A stretch of 42,353 bases of DNA from Promethearchaeota archaeon (GTDB lineage Archaea; Asgardarchaeota; Lokiarchaeia; Sigyniarchaeales; SOKP01): contig JAEOTH010000080.1 of NCBI GenBank assembly GCA_016839915.1, positions 1 to 42,353 on the forward strand. Direction: 5' to 3'. The notes under the pieces are model-generated. The model ran no database searches, was not told the origin of the DNA, and was given only the letters and a program-made list of their open reading frames with translations. Positions 31,316 through 39,811 of this stretch are shown in pieces (the first letter of the stretch is position 1; every line of letters starts with the position of its first letter). The position numbers were made by a program, and so were the translations under genes.

Positions 31316-31468
31316 ATGAAAGACTATAAAATCGAACAGTTTCAATATGGAACGAAAGAGCTCAACACTATTGAGGCCTTAACCGAGGCCATTAATAATG
31401 TCGCAGTCGAAGGTTGGGAATTAATATTTATCGATAGAACCCTTTATTATTTTGAGCGTGAGAAATAA
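31316..31468 (+). CDS. 50-residue DUF4177-like mini-protein
   Basis: A very short gene with coding character: MKDYKIEQFQYGTKELNTIE, then ALTEAINNVAVEGWELIFID, then RTLYYFEREK, stop TAA. The layout (YKIEQF strand, helix, then EGWELIFID and a YYFERE strand) matches the small DUF4177 family, whose signature is a GWEL turn between helix and strand and a terminal F-x-R-x-K. The family function is unknown; members often sit beside metabolic or signalling genes. A TATA-like TTTAATAATATT lies about 25-35 bp before the ATG, so the mRNA may be leaderless. The crotonase gene begins 38 bp downstream and the two are probably cotranscribed. Confidence 0.7.
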   Translation: MKDYKIEQFQYGTKELNTIEALTEAINNVAVEGWELIFIDRTLYYFEREK

Positions 31469-31506
31469 TTAACTAACTTTTTTTTTTTCTTTTCATTACT
31501 TCTTAT

Positions 31507-32274
31507 ATGCCTATAAGAATTGAGAAAGAATATCCAATTTTCACCATAATTATTGATAATCCTGAAGTTAAAAACGCTGTTGATGGTCCTACTGCCGAAG
31601 AGCTTGCTGAAGCTTTTCGGAAATTTGAACGTGATGATAAAGCAGAAGTTGCAGTGCTATATGGTGCCAATGGAACATTTTGTTCTGGAGCAAATTTAAA
31701 GGTGATTAGTAAGGGTCATGGAAATCGAGTTGAAAAAGAGGGTGATGGTCCTATGGGTCCTACAAGGATGCGATTATCTAAACCTGTAATTGCAGCGATT
31801 GCTGGTTATGCTGTTGCTGGAGGTCTTGAATTAGCATTATGGTGCGATTTACGTATTATAGAAAAAAGTGCGATATTAGGTGTGTTCAGTCGCAGATTTG
31901 GTGTACCGTTAATTGATGGTGGCACAGTTCGTTTACCTCGACTCATTGGTTTAAGTAGAGCATTGGATATGATCCTTACTGGACGCCCTATAACAGCTGA
32001 TGAAGCCTACTCATGGGGACTTGCAAATAGAATCGTTGAAAACGGTCAATCAAGGCAAGAAGCAGAAAAGCTTGCGAGAATTATAAGTAGCTTTCCAAAA
32101 ATATGCATGAGAAATGATCGTAAGTCTACTCATGAACAATTTAGCTTGAATTTAGAAGATGCGTTAGCGAATGAATTTGAGTTTGGCTTAAAAACTTTAG
32201 AAAGCGGAGAGTATTTAAAGGGAAGTGAAGCTTTCAATAAAGGAAGGGGAAAACACGGATCTTTAAAAAATTAA
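31507..32274 (+). CDS. crotonase-fold enoyl-CoA hydratase/isomerase family protein
   Basis: A 255-residue CoA-binding crotonase-fold enzyme. The oxyanion-hole segments are present (FCSGANLKVISKG, IAGYAVAGGLELALWCDLRI). The first hydratase Glu is kept in GGLEL. The second catalytic Glu of ordinary enoyl-CoA hydratases, normally in PE-x(4)-G-x-I-P, falls on Ser in VFSRRFGVPLIDGGTVRLPR. The enzyme may be an isomerase, a decarboxylase-type member or a hydratase with altered chemistry rather than a standard beta-oxidation hydratase. The variant RRFGVPLIDGGTVRLPRL is a recurring subfamily in bacteria as far as I recall. It follows the DUF4177-like mini-gene by 38 bp and is 17 bp before the YjbQ gene. 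The spacer before the pair has a FadR/TetR-like operator, suggesting control by fatty acyl-CoA. Confidence 0.85.
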   Translation: MPIRIEKEYPIFTIIIDNPEVKNAVDGPTAEELAEAFRKFERDDKAEVAVLYGANGTFCSGANLKVISKGHGNRVEKEGDGPMGPTRMRLSKPVIAAIAGYAVAGGLELALWCDLRIIEKSAILGVFSRRFGVPLIDGGTVRLPRLIGLSRALDMILTGRPITADEAYSWGLANRIVENGQSRQEAEKLARIISSFPKICMRNDRKSTHEQFSLNLEDALANEFEFGLKTLESGEYLKGSEAFNKGRGKHGSLKN

Positions 32275-32291
32275 GTAATTATATTAAATAT

Positions 32292-32735
32292 TTGAAAATT
32301 ACTAAAATTGGTGATATTTTGATATATTTTGATGAGATTAGAGTAAAAACACTGGAACGAGAGGTATTAATTGATATCACTAATGAAATTAAAAAAATCA
32401 TTAGAAAATATGATGTAAAAGAAGGTTTATGTCGAATTTATATACCACATACTACTGCCGGGATAACAATCAATGAAAATGCAGATCCTTCTGTTATTAA
32501 AGATATTAGTAAATATTTAAGTAAATTAATACCTAAAGGAGGAGGATTAGGTTATTCCTATAAACATGGTGAAGGAAATTCTGATGCTCACATCAAATGT
32601 TCATTAACAGGACATTCCGTCGATATATTGATCCATGAAAAAAGATTAATGTTAGGGACTTGGCAGGGAATAATGTTCGCTGAGTACGATGGACCAAGAA
32701 ATAGAAGAGTGCTTGTACAAATTCAAGGAGAATAA
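32292..32735 (+). CDS. YjbQ / UPF0047 family protein
   Basis: A 147-residue protein of the widespread YjbQ (UPF0047) family, annotated in databases as a secondary thiamine-phosphate synthase because of weak activity in E. coli; the true role is unsettled. Motifs are canonical: IYIPHTTAGITINENADPSV (about 49-68), HGEGNSDAHIKCSLTGHSV with the conserved histidines, and LGTWQGIMFAEYDGPRNRRV near the C-terminus. Start at TTG 32292 places MKITKIGDI at the expected N-terminus, and no ATG is available before the conserved core. It lies 17 bp after the crotonase gene and is probably the last gene of that unit. It converges on the alpha/beta hydrolase with a 37-bp gap. Confidence 0.9.
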   Translation: MKITKIGDILIYFDEIRVKTLEREVLIDITNEIKKIIRKYDVKEGLCRIYIPHTTAGITINENADPSVIKDISKYLSKLIPKGGGLGYSYKHGEGNSDAHIKCSLTGHSVDILIHEKRLMLGTWQGIMFAEYDGPRNRRVLVQIQGE

Positions 32736-32772
32736 CATTTCTCTATGATTTTTTATCAAAAATAAAACAATT

Positions 32773-33600
32773 TTATTTGCTTAAAGAAAATTCAATTCTA
32801 TCTAACCAATCATTCACTAGAACCTTAAACAATTTTTCTTGTTCAATTTGCGCGATATGTCCCGCTTTATCTAATACTGCAAAAGTAGCTCGTGGATATT
32901 TTTCAATTATTTTCCATGCGTCTTGATACCCAACAGCAGAATCTTGTCGTCCTAAAAAGAATAATGTAGGTTTATCAAATTTATTATACGTCTTGTCCAC
33001 ATCAAATGAGAATGCATATCCTTTTTCTTCGACTCTATTTAAGAATTCCATATCAGCGATTTTTAAACCAGATAATCCTTCCTCTTTCCCTCTTTCCCAT
33101 ACACTTTGGTTAATAACTGTTGCAACATCTTCAATTACTTCCAACTCAAATGGACTTAATTTCGATAATAAATTTGAATCTTTTACTAAAACAGTGGGTT
33201 TAGGTAATGTTCTTTGATCTCTATTTGCTATGATTAAAGGCACTAAAAATAAGATTCCATCAATTAAATCGTGTTTTTTCTCAATTAACCCTCTTGCTAA
33301 ATAACTACCGAAAGATTCACCAACAATGATAAAATTTCGATCTGGAATAATTCTTTCTATAAAATCTATCACAATATTGAGAAAATCATCTGTACTTTTA
33401 ATCCAATCTTCACCTTTAGTTTTTCCCATTCCTGGTAAATCGAAGTAAATTCTTTCATATCTGTTTCTAGTCTTAAATATAGGTTCCATGCATCCCTTCA
33501 TAATCCGATGATCTACAGGCCAACCATGAATCATTAAAACTGGTGTCCCTTGGCCAAAAATTTCATAATAAATTTTTATATTCTTAAGCTCACATTCCAT
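32773..33600 (-). CDS. alpha/beta-hydrolase fold protein
   Basis: A 275-residue hydrolase of the alpha/beta fold. Seen are the oxyanion segment LMIHGWPVDHRIM (22-34), DLPGMGKTKG, the nucleophile elbow VGESFGSY with S96, a probable acid D in FFLGRQDSAVG (about 215) and the His in DKAGHIAQIEQ (about 250). The order and spacing suit esterases, C-C hydrolases or haloperoxidase-like members. No signal peptide is present, so it is cytoplasmic. ATG at 33600 starts the fold directly. It is transcribed divergently from a transporter gene with a 120-bp AT-rich spacer, and converges on the YjbQ gene. The substrate cannot be given. Confidence 0.82.
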   Translation of the reverse strand: MECELKNIKIYYEIFGQGTPVLMIHGWPVDHRIMKGCMEPIFKTRNRYERIYFDLPGMGKTKGEDWIKSTDDFLNIVIDFIERIIPDRNFIIVGESFGSYLARGLIEKKHDLIDGILFLVPLIIANRDQRTLPKPTVLVKDSNLLSKLSPFELEVIEDVATVINQSVWERGKEEGLSGLKIADMEFLNRVEEKGYAFSFDVDKTYNKFDKPTLFFLGRQDSAVGYQDAWKIIEKYPRATFAVLDKAGHIAQIEQEKLFKVLVNDWLDRIEFSLSK

Positions 33601-33723
33601 GTCAATTACCTTGAAAAATTACTTAAAAATTCGAGCTTTAAACTTAAATCTTTTTATAAATAAAAATTCAAATTTAATATAAATTATGTTGAAATTTAAA
33701 ATTAGTTTTATTATGGTGAAAAA

Positions 33724-34614
33724 ATGGCTAATGAATTTTATTGGTTAGGCGTGGTTCTAGCATTGCTAGCCGGTTCAATAACTCAATTGGGATCTGTTTT
33801 CCAAAAAAAGGCTGTAAATGAAAAGTCCAAAGAATCTAAATTTATGAAGAGCTTAGTAAAAAGCCCTACTTGGTTATTAGGAGTGATCCTAAGTTTTGGA
33901 GTCAGTTCAATATTCTTTTTAACAGCTCAAACGATGATTGGTCCTGCACTTGTTCCTGGGCTTATGGCTTTTGGTCTAATCGTTCTAGCTTTAGGATCAA
34001 TTAAGATCGTAGGAGAGAAGTTAAAATTAGAAGAAATAATCGGGATTTTGCTAATGATAGCAGGAACTTTATTATTAAGCTTAAGTCAATTATCAATAGA
34101 TCTTATTGAAACAAATCTATTAGAAATTAGACTTATTATTCGGATAACCATTTTTACTGTTGTTATTGTTGTTTTATCTTTATTTTGTCATGTTTTCCAA
34201 AGAAAAAGTGACAGATTTAAGGGAATTTTATTAGCAATCTTGTCTGGGTTCATGTTTGCTCTTTCAAATTTGTGGGTAAGCCAATTTATAGGAACAATAA
34301 CAGAAATATTTAGTGGTCCTTTTAATATAGCCCAACTTATAATATGTATAATTTCTGGAATAATTCTAATTTTTAGTAATATATTTGGTTTAACAACAAT
34401 CCAACTAGCTTATAGAGTAGGTCAAGCTAGTAATATGGTTCCTATTCAACAAGTTCCAACCCAAATTGTGCCCATTGGTATATATTTTCTAGTATTTTTA
34501 GGGATTCCTCCGAGTGACTTTTCAATTTTCTTTTTAATTTCTGGTGTTACTTTCATAATGATTAGTTCCTTTTTATTAGGAAAAAGATCGGCACAAATGG
34601 AAGAAATAAAATAG
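33724..34614 (+). CDS. NIPA/DMT-superfamily membrane transporter
   Basis: A 296-residue membrane protein with about nine hydrophobic segments. The first helix plus QLGSVFQKKAVNEK, the segment TWLLGVILSFGVSSIFFLTA and the paired helices around LVPGLMAFGLIVLALGS and GEKLKLEEIIGILLMIAG follow NIPA-type (magnesium transporter) proteins of the drug/metabolite transporter superfamily. A second, weaker copy of the fold occupies the C-terminal half. Substrate (Mg2+, another cation or a metabolite) is not certain. The ATG at 33724 follows a GGTG element about five bases upstream. The PIG-L deacetylase gene starts 22 bp downstream, so the two are probably cotranscribed. Confidence 0.7.
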   Translation: MANEFYWLGVVLALLAGSITQLGSVFQKKAVNEKSKESKFMKSLVKSPTWLLGVILSFGVSSIFFLTAQTMIGPALVPGLMAFGLIVLALGSIKIVGEKLKLEEIIGILLMIAGTLLLSLSQLSIDLIETNLLEIRLIIRITIFTVVIVVLSLFCHVFQRKSDRFKGILLAILSGFMFALSNLWVSQFIGTITEIFSGPFNIAQLIICIISGIILIFSNIFGLTTIQLAYRVGQASNMVPIQQVPTQIVPIGIYFLVFLGIPPSDFSIFFLISGVTFIMISSFLLGKRSAQMEEIK

Positions 34615-34636
34615 ATTTTACTAATTTTGAGATGAC

Positions 34637-35437
34637 ATGACAAAAATTATATTGTTTCAAGCTCATCCTGATGATTTAGAGCATAAATGTGGCCATTTAA
34701 TGCATTATCTTGCTATAAAAAGCAAAAAAAAGTATGATATTAAAATTGCTTCAATGACAAAAGGTGAATTTGGTCTTCCTGGGCCTCAATATGATAAATT
34801 TAAAGGAGAATTTCTTGCTAAAATAAGAACACGAGAATTGTTTAACGCAGAAAAAATTCATGAAATTGCTACTGAAAATATAGATTTTTTAGGATATATC
34901 GATGGATTTGTACCATTCAATAATGATTTCATTAATAAAATTGCTGAATATCTAAAAAATGAAAAACCTGATATTATTTTTGCTCCAGAAGCAATCTATT
35001 CTTGGTATTATCATATGGATCATATAAACACTGGAAGAGCAGTATTTTACGTCATCTACAATAAAATGATTGATTTTACTCCAATTCTTTATTTTTACAC
35101 TTCTTTATATCCAAATTTCTCTTTTGGTTTTAAAAAGAAGGATATTAAAACTTTAACATACAAATTGATTGATTGCCATAAAACACAACAATGGCTTTTA
35201 AGATATACTATGCTCCCATATCGACTATTCAGTAGATTTGCAGGAAGAAAACTCCCTGGTTGGAAATATGCTGAACCATATCGACGTGTGTATTTTAATA
35301 AAAAAAATTTGTATAAAAATAAGCAGCCTTTAATTGTACGAATTTTTTCCCACTTTTTCTCAAGTCTTCCATGGACTAAAGCCAAATATCCTCAAAATGT
35401 AATGTTGGATCTTAAAGACATTAAAGGAAAAAAATAA
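34637..35437 (+). CDS. PIG-L/LmbE family deacetylase
   Basis: A 266-residue zinc-dependent N-acetylglucosaminyl-type deacetylase. Signature AHPDDLEHKCGH (9-20) includes H10, D12 and D13, and the partner motif HMDH lies near residue 124. MTKGEFGLPG and KIRTRELFNAEKI are typical of the family. Members remove acetyl groups from GlcNAc-linked lipids (GPI pathway), mycothiol/bacillithiol precursors, or sugars of glycolipids and antibiotics. The C-terminal 60 residues are strongly basic, which may aid membrane association. In an archaeon a lipid-linked sugar or thiol-precursor substrate would be a guess. It is followed 45 bp later by an SCP2-like lipid-carrier gene, consistent with lipid-linked substrate handling. 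ATG 34637 gives the normal N-terminus. Confidence 0.85.
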   Translation: MTKIILFQAHPDDLEHKCGHLMHYLAIKSKKKYDIKIASMTKGEFGLPGPQYDKFKGEFLAKIRTRELFNAEKIHEIATENIDFLGYIDGFVPFNNDFINKIAEYLKNEKPDIIFAPEAIYSWYYHMDHINTGRAVFYVIYNKMIDFTPILYFYTSLYPNFSFGFKKKDIKTLTYKLIDCHKTQQWLLRYTMLPYRLFSRFAGRKLPGWKYAEPYRRVYFNKKNLYKNKQPLIVRIFSHFFSSLPWTKAKYPQNVMLDLKDIKGKK

Positions 35438-35482
35438 TGTTATAAAATAAAGATAAATTAAATTTGATAATGGTGAAAGTAT

Positions 35483-35827
35483 ATGGCAACTGCTGAAGAA
35501 TTAAAACAAGCATTAGAAAAATGGGCAAGAAAACTCGATGACCCTGAAATTGCAGAAGAATTTGAAGATTTTAATAAAGCGATGCAATTCATCTTTCCAG
35601 ATATTGGTTATAAAGTCCAGTTAATTTTTAGAGATAAAGAAGCAAGTGTAGAAGAAAGTTTTAATGAGAATGCAGAAATGAGTTTAGAAGTTGAATCCGA
35701 CCTTTTCTTAGGTATCTCAACTGGAGAAATTGATCCAATGGAAGCATTTATGGATGGAACACTTAAACCAAAAGGAACCATGTCTGATTTGGAAAGATTG
35801 GAGATTTTTATGGATGATTATGATTAA
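35483..35827 (+). CDS. SCP2-like sterol/lipid-carrier domain protein
   Basis: A 114-residue acidic protein with the SCP2-type fold: an N-terminal helix (EELKQALEKWARKL), strands KVQLIFRDK and EMSLEVESD, then the characteristic DLFLGISTGEIDPMEAFMDG (about 72-91) and GTLKPKGTMSDLERL. The SCP2 domain binds hydrophobic molecules such as fatty acyl-CoAs, sterols or isoprenoids. The archaeal role is unknown. A GGTG element lies close before the ATG at 35483. The M24 peptidase gene starts 20 bp downstream with a GAGAGG element in the gap, so they appear cotranscribed. A lipid or acyl-CoA carrier fits the CoA-rich neighbourhood. Confidence 0.82.
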   Translation: MATAEELKQALEKWARKLDDPEIAEEFEDFNKAMQFIFPDIGYKVQLIFRDKEASVEESFNENAEMSLEVESDLFLGISTGEIDPMEAFMDGTLKPKGTMSDLERLEIFMDDYD

Positions 35828-35847
35828 TTATTATAGCTGAGAGAGGA

Positions 35848-36972
35848 ATGGTCGAACCAATAGGATACAATAAAAAAAAAGCGATTGAACTTCTTGAGAA
35901 GTTTAATCTTGATGCATTAATTGCTACTACACCTGTTAATGTTTTTTATACAACGGGGATTCCCACACTACATGTTGCGCCAAATCCAATATTATTTGTT
36001 TTATATAATCAATATCCCAGCTTTTCAATAATAACTAAAGATGGAGAAGTTACTTTGTTAATATGGATTTTATATGACAGTGTTGAGAAATTTTCATGGG
36101 TTAAGAATTACGAACGTGTAGGCTCCACTAAAGGTGGCTTAAACCTATTGAAAGATAAATTGGATGATTTTGGTTTGAAAAATGGAAATATTGGCCTTGA
36201 AACTCTTATGCCTAGATATCAATCAGAATTTCTAAGAAAAGAATTCCCAAATGCTTCTTTTGTTGATGGAGATAATGTATTTTTAGAAATGCGTTTGATT
36301 AAATCAGAGGAAGAAATAAAAAGAATTAAAAAATCTACTCAAATTGCCGAAAAAGCCATTCTTAATTGCATTGAAGCCGTGAAAGAGGGAATTACTGATA
36401 ATGAATTACTTCAGATAGCAAGAAGTACTATAGTTAATGAGGGAGCAGAAGGTTGGGATCATTTAACAATGAATATTGGGAATTCCGATCCAGAAGCTCC
36501 CGGTGTTGGAACTGTTGTTGAACCGGGTGATATGATTAGATTTGATTTTGGTGCTGTATGGAAGGGTTATGTTTCAGATGTTAGTCGTGATGCTGTCGTT
36601 GGACAAGCTCCTGAAAAAGGTGTAAAAGCTATGGAAAATATGATAAAAGTTCAAGAATTTTGCCTAGAAAACCTTAAACCAGGCGTAGATCCAAAAGAAC
36701 TATATAAAAGTGCCTTCAGATATTATAAACATCTAGGAAGGGGATTCTGTAGTATAATTGGCCATAGCATAGGGTTAGAAACCGAAGAAACACATATTTT
36801 TGGTCCCGGACATACCTATGATGGCCCTATAAAAGAAAATATGGTATTAGATGTAGAAGCATGGCAAAATGTTAGAGGCCAGGGATTAGTAGGAATCGAA
36901 GACTGTTATAGAATAACGAGTACTGGATGTGAAAGGCTCTCAAGTTTAGATAAAGAAATTTATATCAAATAA
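35848..36972 (+). CDS. M24-family metallopeptidase (Xaa-Pro aminopeptidase/dipeptidase-like)
   Basis: A 374-residue enzyme with an N-terminal creatinase-type domain (ALIATTPVNVFYTTGIPTLH) and a pita-bread catalytic domain. All five metal ligands are visible: D233 in FDFGA, D244 in VSDVSRD, H306 in IGHSIGLE, E337 in VLDVEAW and E351 in GIEDCY. It should therefore be an active two-metal enzyme, most likely cleaving Xaa-Pro bonds, although creatinase-like members use other substrates. Motif VLDVEAW replaces the more usual ENP segment. ATG at 35848 follows GAGAGG with suitable spacing. It is third in a probable unit after the deacetylase and SCP2-like genes. Peptide use fits the secreted protease and the M28 peptidase elsewhere in the window. 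Confidence 0.88.
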   Translation: MVEPIGYNKKKAIELLEKFNLDALIATTPVNVFYTTGIPTLHVAPNPILFVLYNQYPSFSIITKDGEVTLLIWILYDSVEKFSWVKNYERVGSTKGGLNLLKDKLDDFGLKNGNIGLETLMPRYQSEFLRKEFPNASFVDGDNVFLEMRLIKSEEEIKRIKKSTQIAEKAILNCIEAVKEGITDNELLQIARSTIVNEGAEGWDHLTMNIGNSDPEAPGVGTVVEPGDMIRFDFGAVWKGYVSDVSRDAVVGQAPEKGVKAMENMIKVQEFCLENLKPGVDPKELYKSAFRYYKHLGRGFCSIIGHSIGLETEETHIFGPGHTYDGPIKENMVLDVEAWQNVRGQGLVGIEDCYRITSTGCERLSSLDKEIYIK

Positions 36973-37037
36973 ATAGACTATTTTTTTAAAATTATTCATT
37001 TTTAACCATATTTCATTACAATCTTCGTTAGTTTGAT

Positions 37038-38177
37038 TTAATCTAATATATAATTATTTTGAACAGCTTTCATTAAATTTTCATGTATGAATCTAGTTCC
37101 TTTTGTCTTATAAATATCCATTAATTCATCCATTGATGTAGTTCTCGCATTAATTGCTGACAAATATGCTAAAAGAACTGTAGCTACAGCTTCTTTTGCA
37201 TGTTCTGGTGTAAATTCAGGTTCTCTGTCATCTAGTATGCAATTTGTAAAATAGGAATCCTCATTACCCATTGAAATGTGATAATATTTTGGAAAAGGAC
37301 CATGATTTATTTTTGGATAATACCATCCTTTCGATTTGTCAGTGTCTAGTTTTTGAGGGGTATAAACTTTTATAGGATTATCCCAATCATGATTTTCTAT
37401 TAATGTTCCTTCTGTTCCATAAATTTCTAATTGATTGGATGAGGGTGCGTTAACTGTAAAACTTAGAACACATTCGACAATAACACCAGATTGATATTTC
37501 AGAAAAATAAACGCATTATCTTCTGCTTTTTCAGGTAGCTTTGTTAATTGTTTAGTAATCCAACAATAAGCAGAATCCACTGTATCATTTAAAATCCAAT
37601 TGAAAGTAGCAAATTTATGGACGCCCATGTCCATTAACGCACCTCCTCCTGCTTTTATAGGATGTGCTTTCCAAGATTCTGGATTGTTGACATTATGAAC
37701 CTCTGGAACCCCTTCATAGGAGCGAATCATAAAAACTTTCCCAACTGTTCCTTGATCTACAAAGTCATGAATATTTTGATGAGCGGGCAAAAAACGATGA
37801 TTTTCAGCAATCATAAATTTAACTCCTGCTTTTTTAGTCGCTTTGATCATTTGGTCACATCCCTCAAGAGTCGTTGCCATGGGTTTTTCACATAGAATAT
37901 GCTTTCCTGCTTTTGCTGCTTTTTTTACTACCTCTTCATGTGCATGGTGTGGAACCAATACAAGAACAGCATCAATATCGCTTTCTAGAAGATCTTCATA
38001 AGAAGCAAAAGTTTTCAGTTTGAAGATTTTAGCTAGTTTAGTTGCTTTCTTTTGATTGATATCATACACTGACACAAATTCTATTTTTGGATTATTTTTG
38101 CAACCAACATAATGATAAGGCCAAGCTGAATTGAGTGTGTTGCCGATTCCTACTAATCCATATTTTACAGAATTCAT
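37038..38177 (-). CDS. Gfo/Idh/MocA-family dehydrogenase (copy 1)
   Basis: A 379-residue NAD(P)-dependent sugar or polyol dehydrogenase. It has an N-terminal Rossmann domain (YGLVGIGNTLNSAW, VSVYDINQKKA), the catalytic motif HILCEKPMATTLEGC with Lys, and the C-terminal alpha/beta domain (GGGALMDMGVHKFATFNW) with the Asp and His that hold the substrate. The glycine motif G-x-G-x(2)-x is altered by the insertion NTLNSAW. It is a paralogue of the gene at 39812-40954, sharing KKAGVKFMIAENHRFLPAHQ exactly. It is transcribed divergently from the SDR gene across a 107-bp spacer. Inositol, glucose-fructose and sugar amine substrates are all known in this family, so specificity is open. Confidence 0.88.
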   Translation of the reverse strand: MNSVKYGLVGIGNTLNSAWPYHYVGCKNNPKIEFVSVYDINQKKATKLAKIFKLKTFASYEDLLESDIDAVLVLVPHHAHEEVVKKAAKAGKHILCEKPMATTLEGCDQMIKATKKAGVKFMIAENHRFLPAHQNIHDFVDQGTVGKVFMIRSYEGVPEVHNVNNPESWKAHPIKAGGGALMDMGVHKFATFNWILNDTVDSAYCWITKQLTKLPEKAEDNAFIFLKYQSGVIVECVLSFTVNAPSSNQLEIYGTEGTLIENHDWDNPIKVYTPQKLDTDKSKGWYYPKINHGPFPKYYHISMGNEDSYFTNCILDDREPEFTPEHAKEAVATVLLAYLSAINARTTSMDELMDIYKTKGTRFIHENLMKAVQNNYILD

Positions 38178-38284
38178 AATTAAGAAAAATTAGAAAAAAA
38201 TAAATAAGTTTGGTCTATACACTAGCCATTATTTCTTAGTAAAATTAATTTATCAATATATTTTTAGTAAAATAGAGGTGTATA

Positions 38285-39064
38285 ATGATTAGAGTAAAAG
38301 ATAAGATAGTAGTATTAACTGGTGCAGCTTCTGGAATTGGCAGATCTACCGCTGTATTATTTGCAAAAGAGGGAGCGATACAAGTACTTTCAGATATTGA
38401 TGAAGAGGGTCTTAAAGAAACTCTTGAATTGATTGAAAATGGCAAAGATAGAACCTCAATTATGAAAGTAGATGTAAGAAATCCAGAAGAAGTTAAGAAA
38501 ATGATCGATTCAGTTATTGATACACATGGGAGAATCGATATTTTGATTGTAAATGCAGGAGTAGTACGAGTTGGACCTGTTGAGACTTTTCCAGATGAGG
38601 ATTATGATCTTCTAATAGATGTGAATTTAAAGGGCACTCATTACACATGCAAATATGCTGTCCCTTATTTTAAACAGCAAAAATCAGGATCGATTATTAC
38701 GTTAGCTTCGATAGCGGCTCATATTGGTCAAGTCGCTCATGCAAATTACTGTTCTACAAAAGCAGGAGTTTTAGGCTATACTAGAGCATTAGCACTAGAT
38801 TTGGCACCTTATAATGTACGTGTAAATAGTGTAAGCCCTGGAGCTACTGATACACCGATGCTACAAAGTGATGTTGCAAAACAAGCAAGAGAGAGAGGTG
38901 TTTCATATGAAGTTGTTAAAGAAGAGTTTGAGCAAAAAGGAGTATTGGGACGTTGGGCAACACCAGAAGAAATTGCTACAGGAATTCTCTTTTTAGCAAC
39001 TGAAGACGCCTCTTACATGACAGGTTCAGACCTTCGTATCGACGGAGGGTGGACTACCCAATAG
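38285..39064 (+). CDS. short-chain dehydrogenase/reductase
   Basis: A 259-residue classical SDR. Visible are the cofactor motif LTGAASGIGRS (12-22), the acidic residue D38 or D40 after strand two in LSDIDEEG (favouring NAD), NAGVVRVG, the catalytic Ser in TLASIAAH and Y-x3-K in NYCSTKAG, then NSVSPGATDTPM and the C-terminal DLRIDGGWTTQ. Full length and apparently active. GAGGTG lies four bases before the ATG at 38285. It stands on the plus strand between the two minus-strand Gfo/Idh/MocA genes and converges with the racemase gene 24 bp away. A role in oxidising or reducing the same sugar-derived intermediates as its neighbours is likely but not proven. Confidence 0.9.
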   Translation: MIRVKDKIVVLTGAASGIGRSTAVLFAKEGAIQVLSDIDEEGLKETLELIENGKDRTSIMKVDVRNPEEVKKMIDSVIDTHGRIDILIVNAGVVRVGPVETFPDEDYDLLIDVNLKGTHYTCKYAVPYFKQQKSGSIITLASIAAHIGQVAHANYCSTKAGVLGYTRALALDLAPYNVRVNSVSPGATDTPMLQSDVAKQARERGVSYEVVKEEFEQKGVLGRWATPEEIATGILFLATEDASYMTGSDLRIDGGWTTQ

Positions 39065-39088
39065 AAAGTAGAAACGTACTTTTTTGAA

Positions 39089-39784
39089 TTATTCTAACGC
39101 TTTGTTAATTGCTGCTCTTGCTAGTAATCTGGTAGAGTCTAAAGTAGGTAAGGGACAATCATTGGGGTCTACAAGTAGAGGTATCTCTGTACATCCAAGA
39201 ATAACAGCATCACAGTTATTTTTAGCTAATTTTTGTATTATTTTATTAAATTCCTTTCTGGATTCCTCTGAAAATACCCCATTCACTAATTCTTCAAAAA
39301 TAATCTTATCCACTTTATCTTGATCAGAAACTACTGGAATCTCACACGATATCCTAAATTTCTTGAGAACATCATGATAAACTGGAGAATTCATGAGGTA
39401 TTTTGTACCTAAAATTCCTAGATGTTTAAATTTTTTTTGTTTAGCCTCTTCTCCTACAACTTCAGCGATATGCAACCACGGAATAGGAGACTTAGATATC
39501 ATCAATTCATATGCTTGATGTATAGTATTGTCAGGGCATATTGCAAAATCTGCTCCTGCTTTTGAGACAATTCTTGCTGAATTGAGCATTAACTCAGCTA
39601 CACCTTCCCAATTACCATTCCATATGTGTTGCATATAATCAGAAAGAGGTGGTGTATGCATTGTTATTTCAGGGTGTCTATATTTAAATAACTTTTCTTG
39701 AGCTTCTATACAAATTGTTTTATAACAAAGGGCGGCTCCTTCTGCACTACAACCAATAATTCCAATATGCTTTACCATTTTCAA
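39089..39784 (-). CDS. aspartate/glutamate racemase family protein
   Basis: A 231-residue member of the Asp/Glu/hydantoin racemase family. The N-terminus HIGIIGCSAEGAALCY and the second catalytic Cys segment VILGCTEIPLLV are typical. At the first catalytic position, where racemases have CNT, the sequence reads C83-P-D85-N-T, so Asp replaces Cys and only one family Cys is in place. One-cysteine members such as an E. coli L-Asp/Glu racemase are known, so activity with narrower specificity is possible. The gene lies 27 bp downstream of a Gfo/Idh/MocA gene (39812-40954) on the same strand and is preceded by AGGAGATTG, a good ribosome-binding site, so both are in one operon. Confidence 0.85.
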   Translation of the reverse strand: MKMVKHIGIIGCSAEGAALCYKTICIEAQEKLFKYRHPEITMHTPPLSDYMQHIWNGNWEGVAELMLNSARIVSKAGADFAICPDNTIHQAYELMISKSPIPWLHIAEVVGEEAKQKKFKHLGILGTKYLMNSPVYHDVLKKFRISCEIPVVSDQDKVDKIIFEELVNGVFSEESRKEFNKIIQKLAKNNCDAVILGCTEIPLLVDPNDCPLPTLDSTRLLARAAINKALE

Positions 39785-39811
39785 TCTCCTTATATTTTTA
39801 TATTTACCTTT

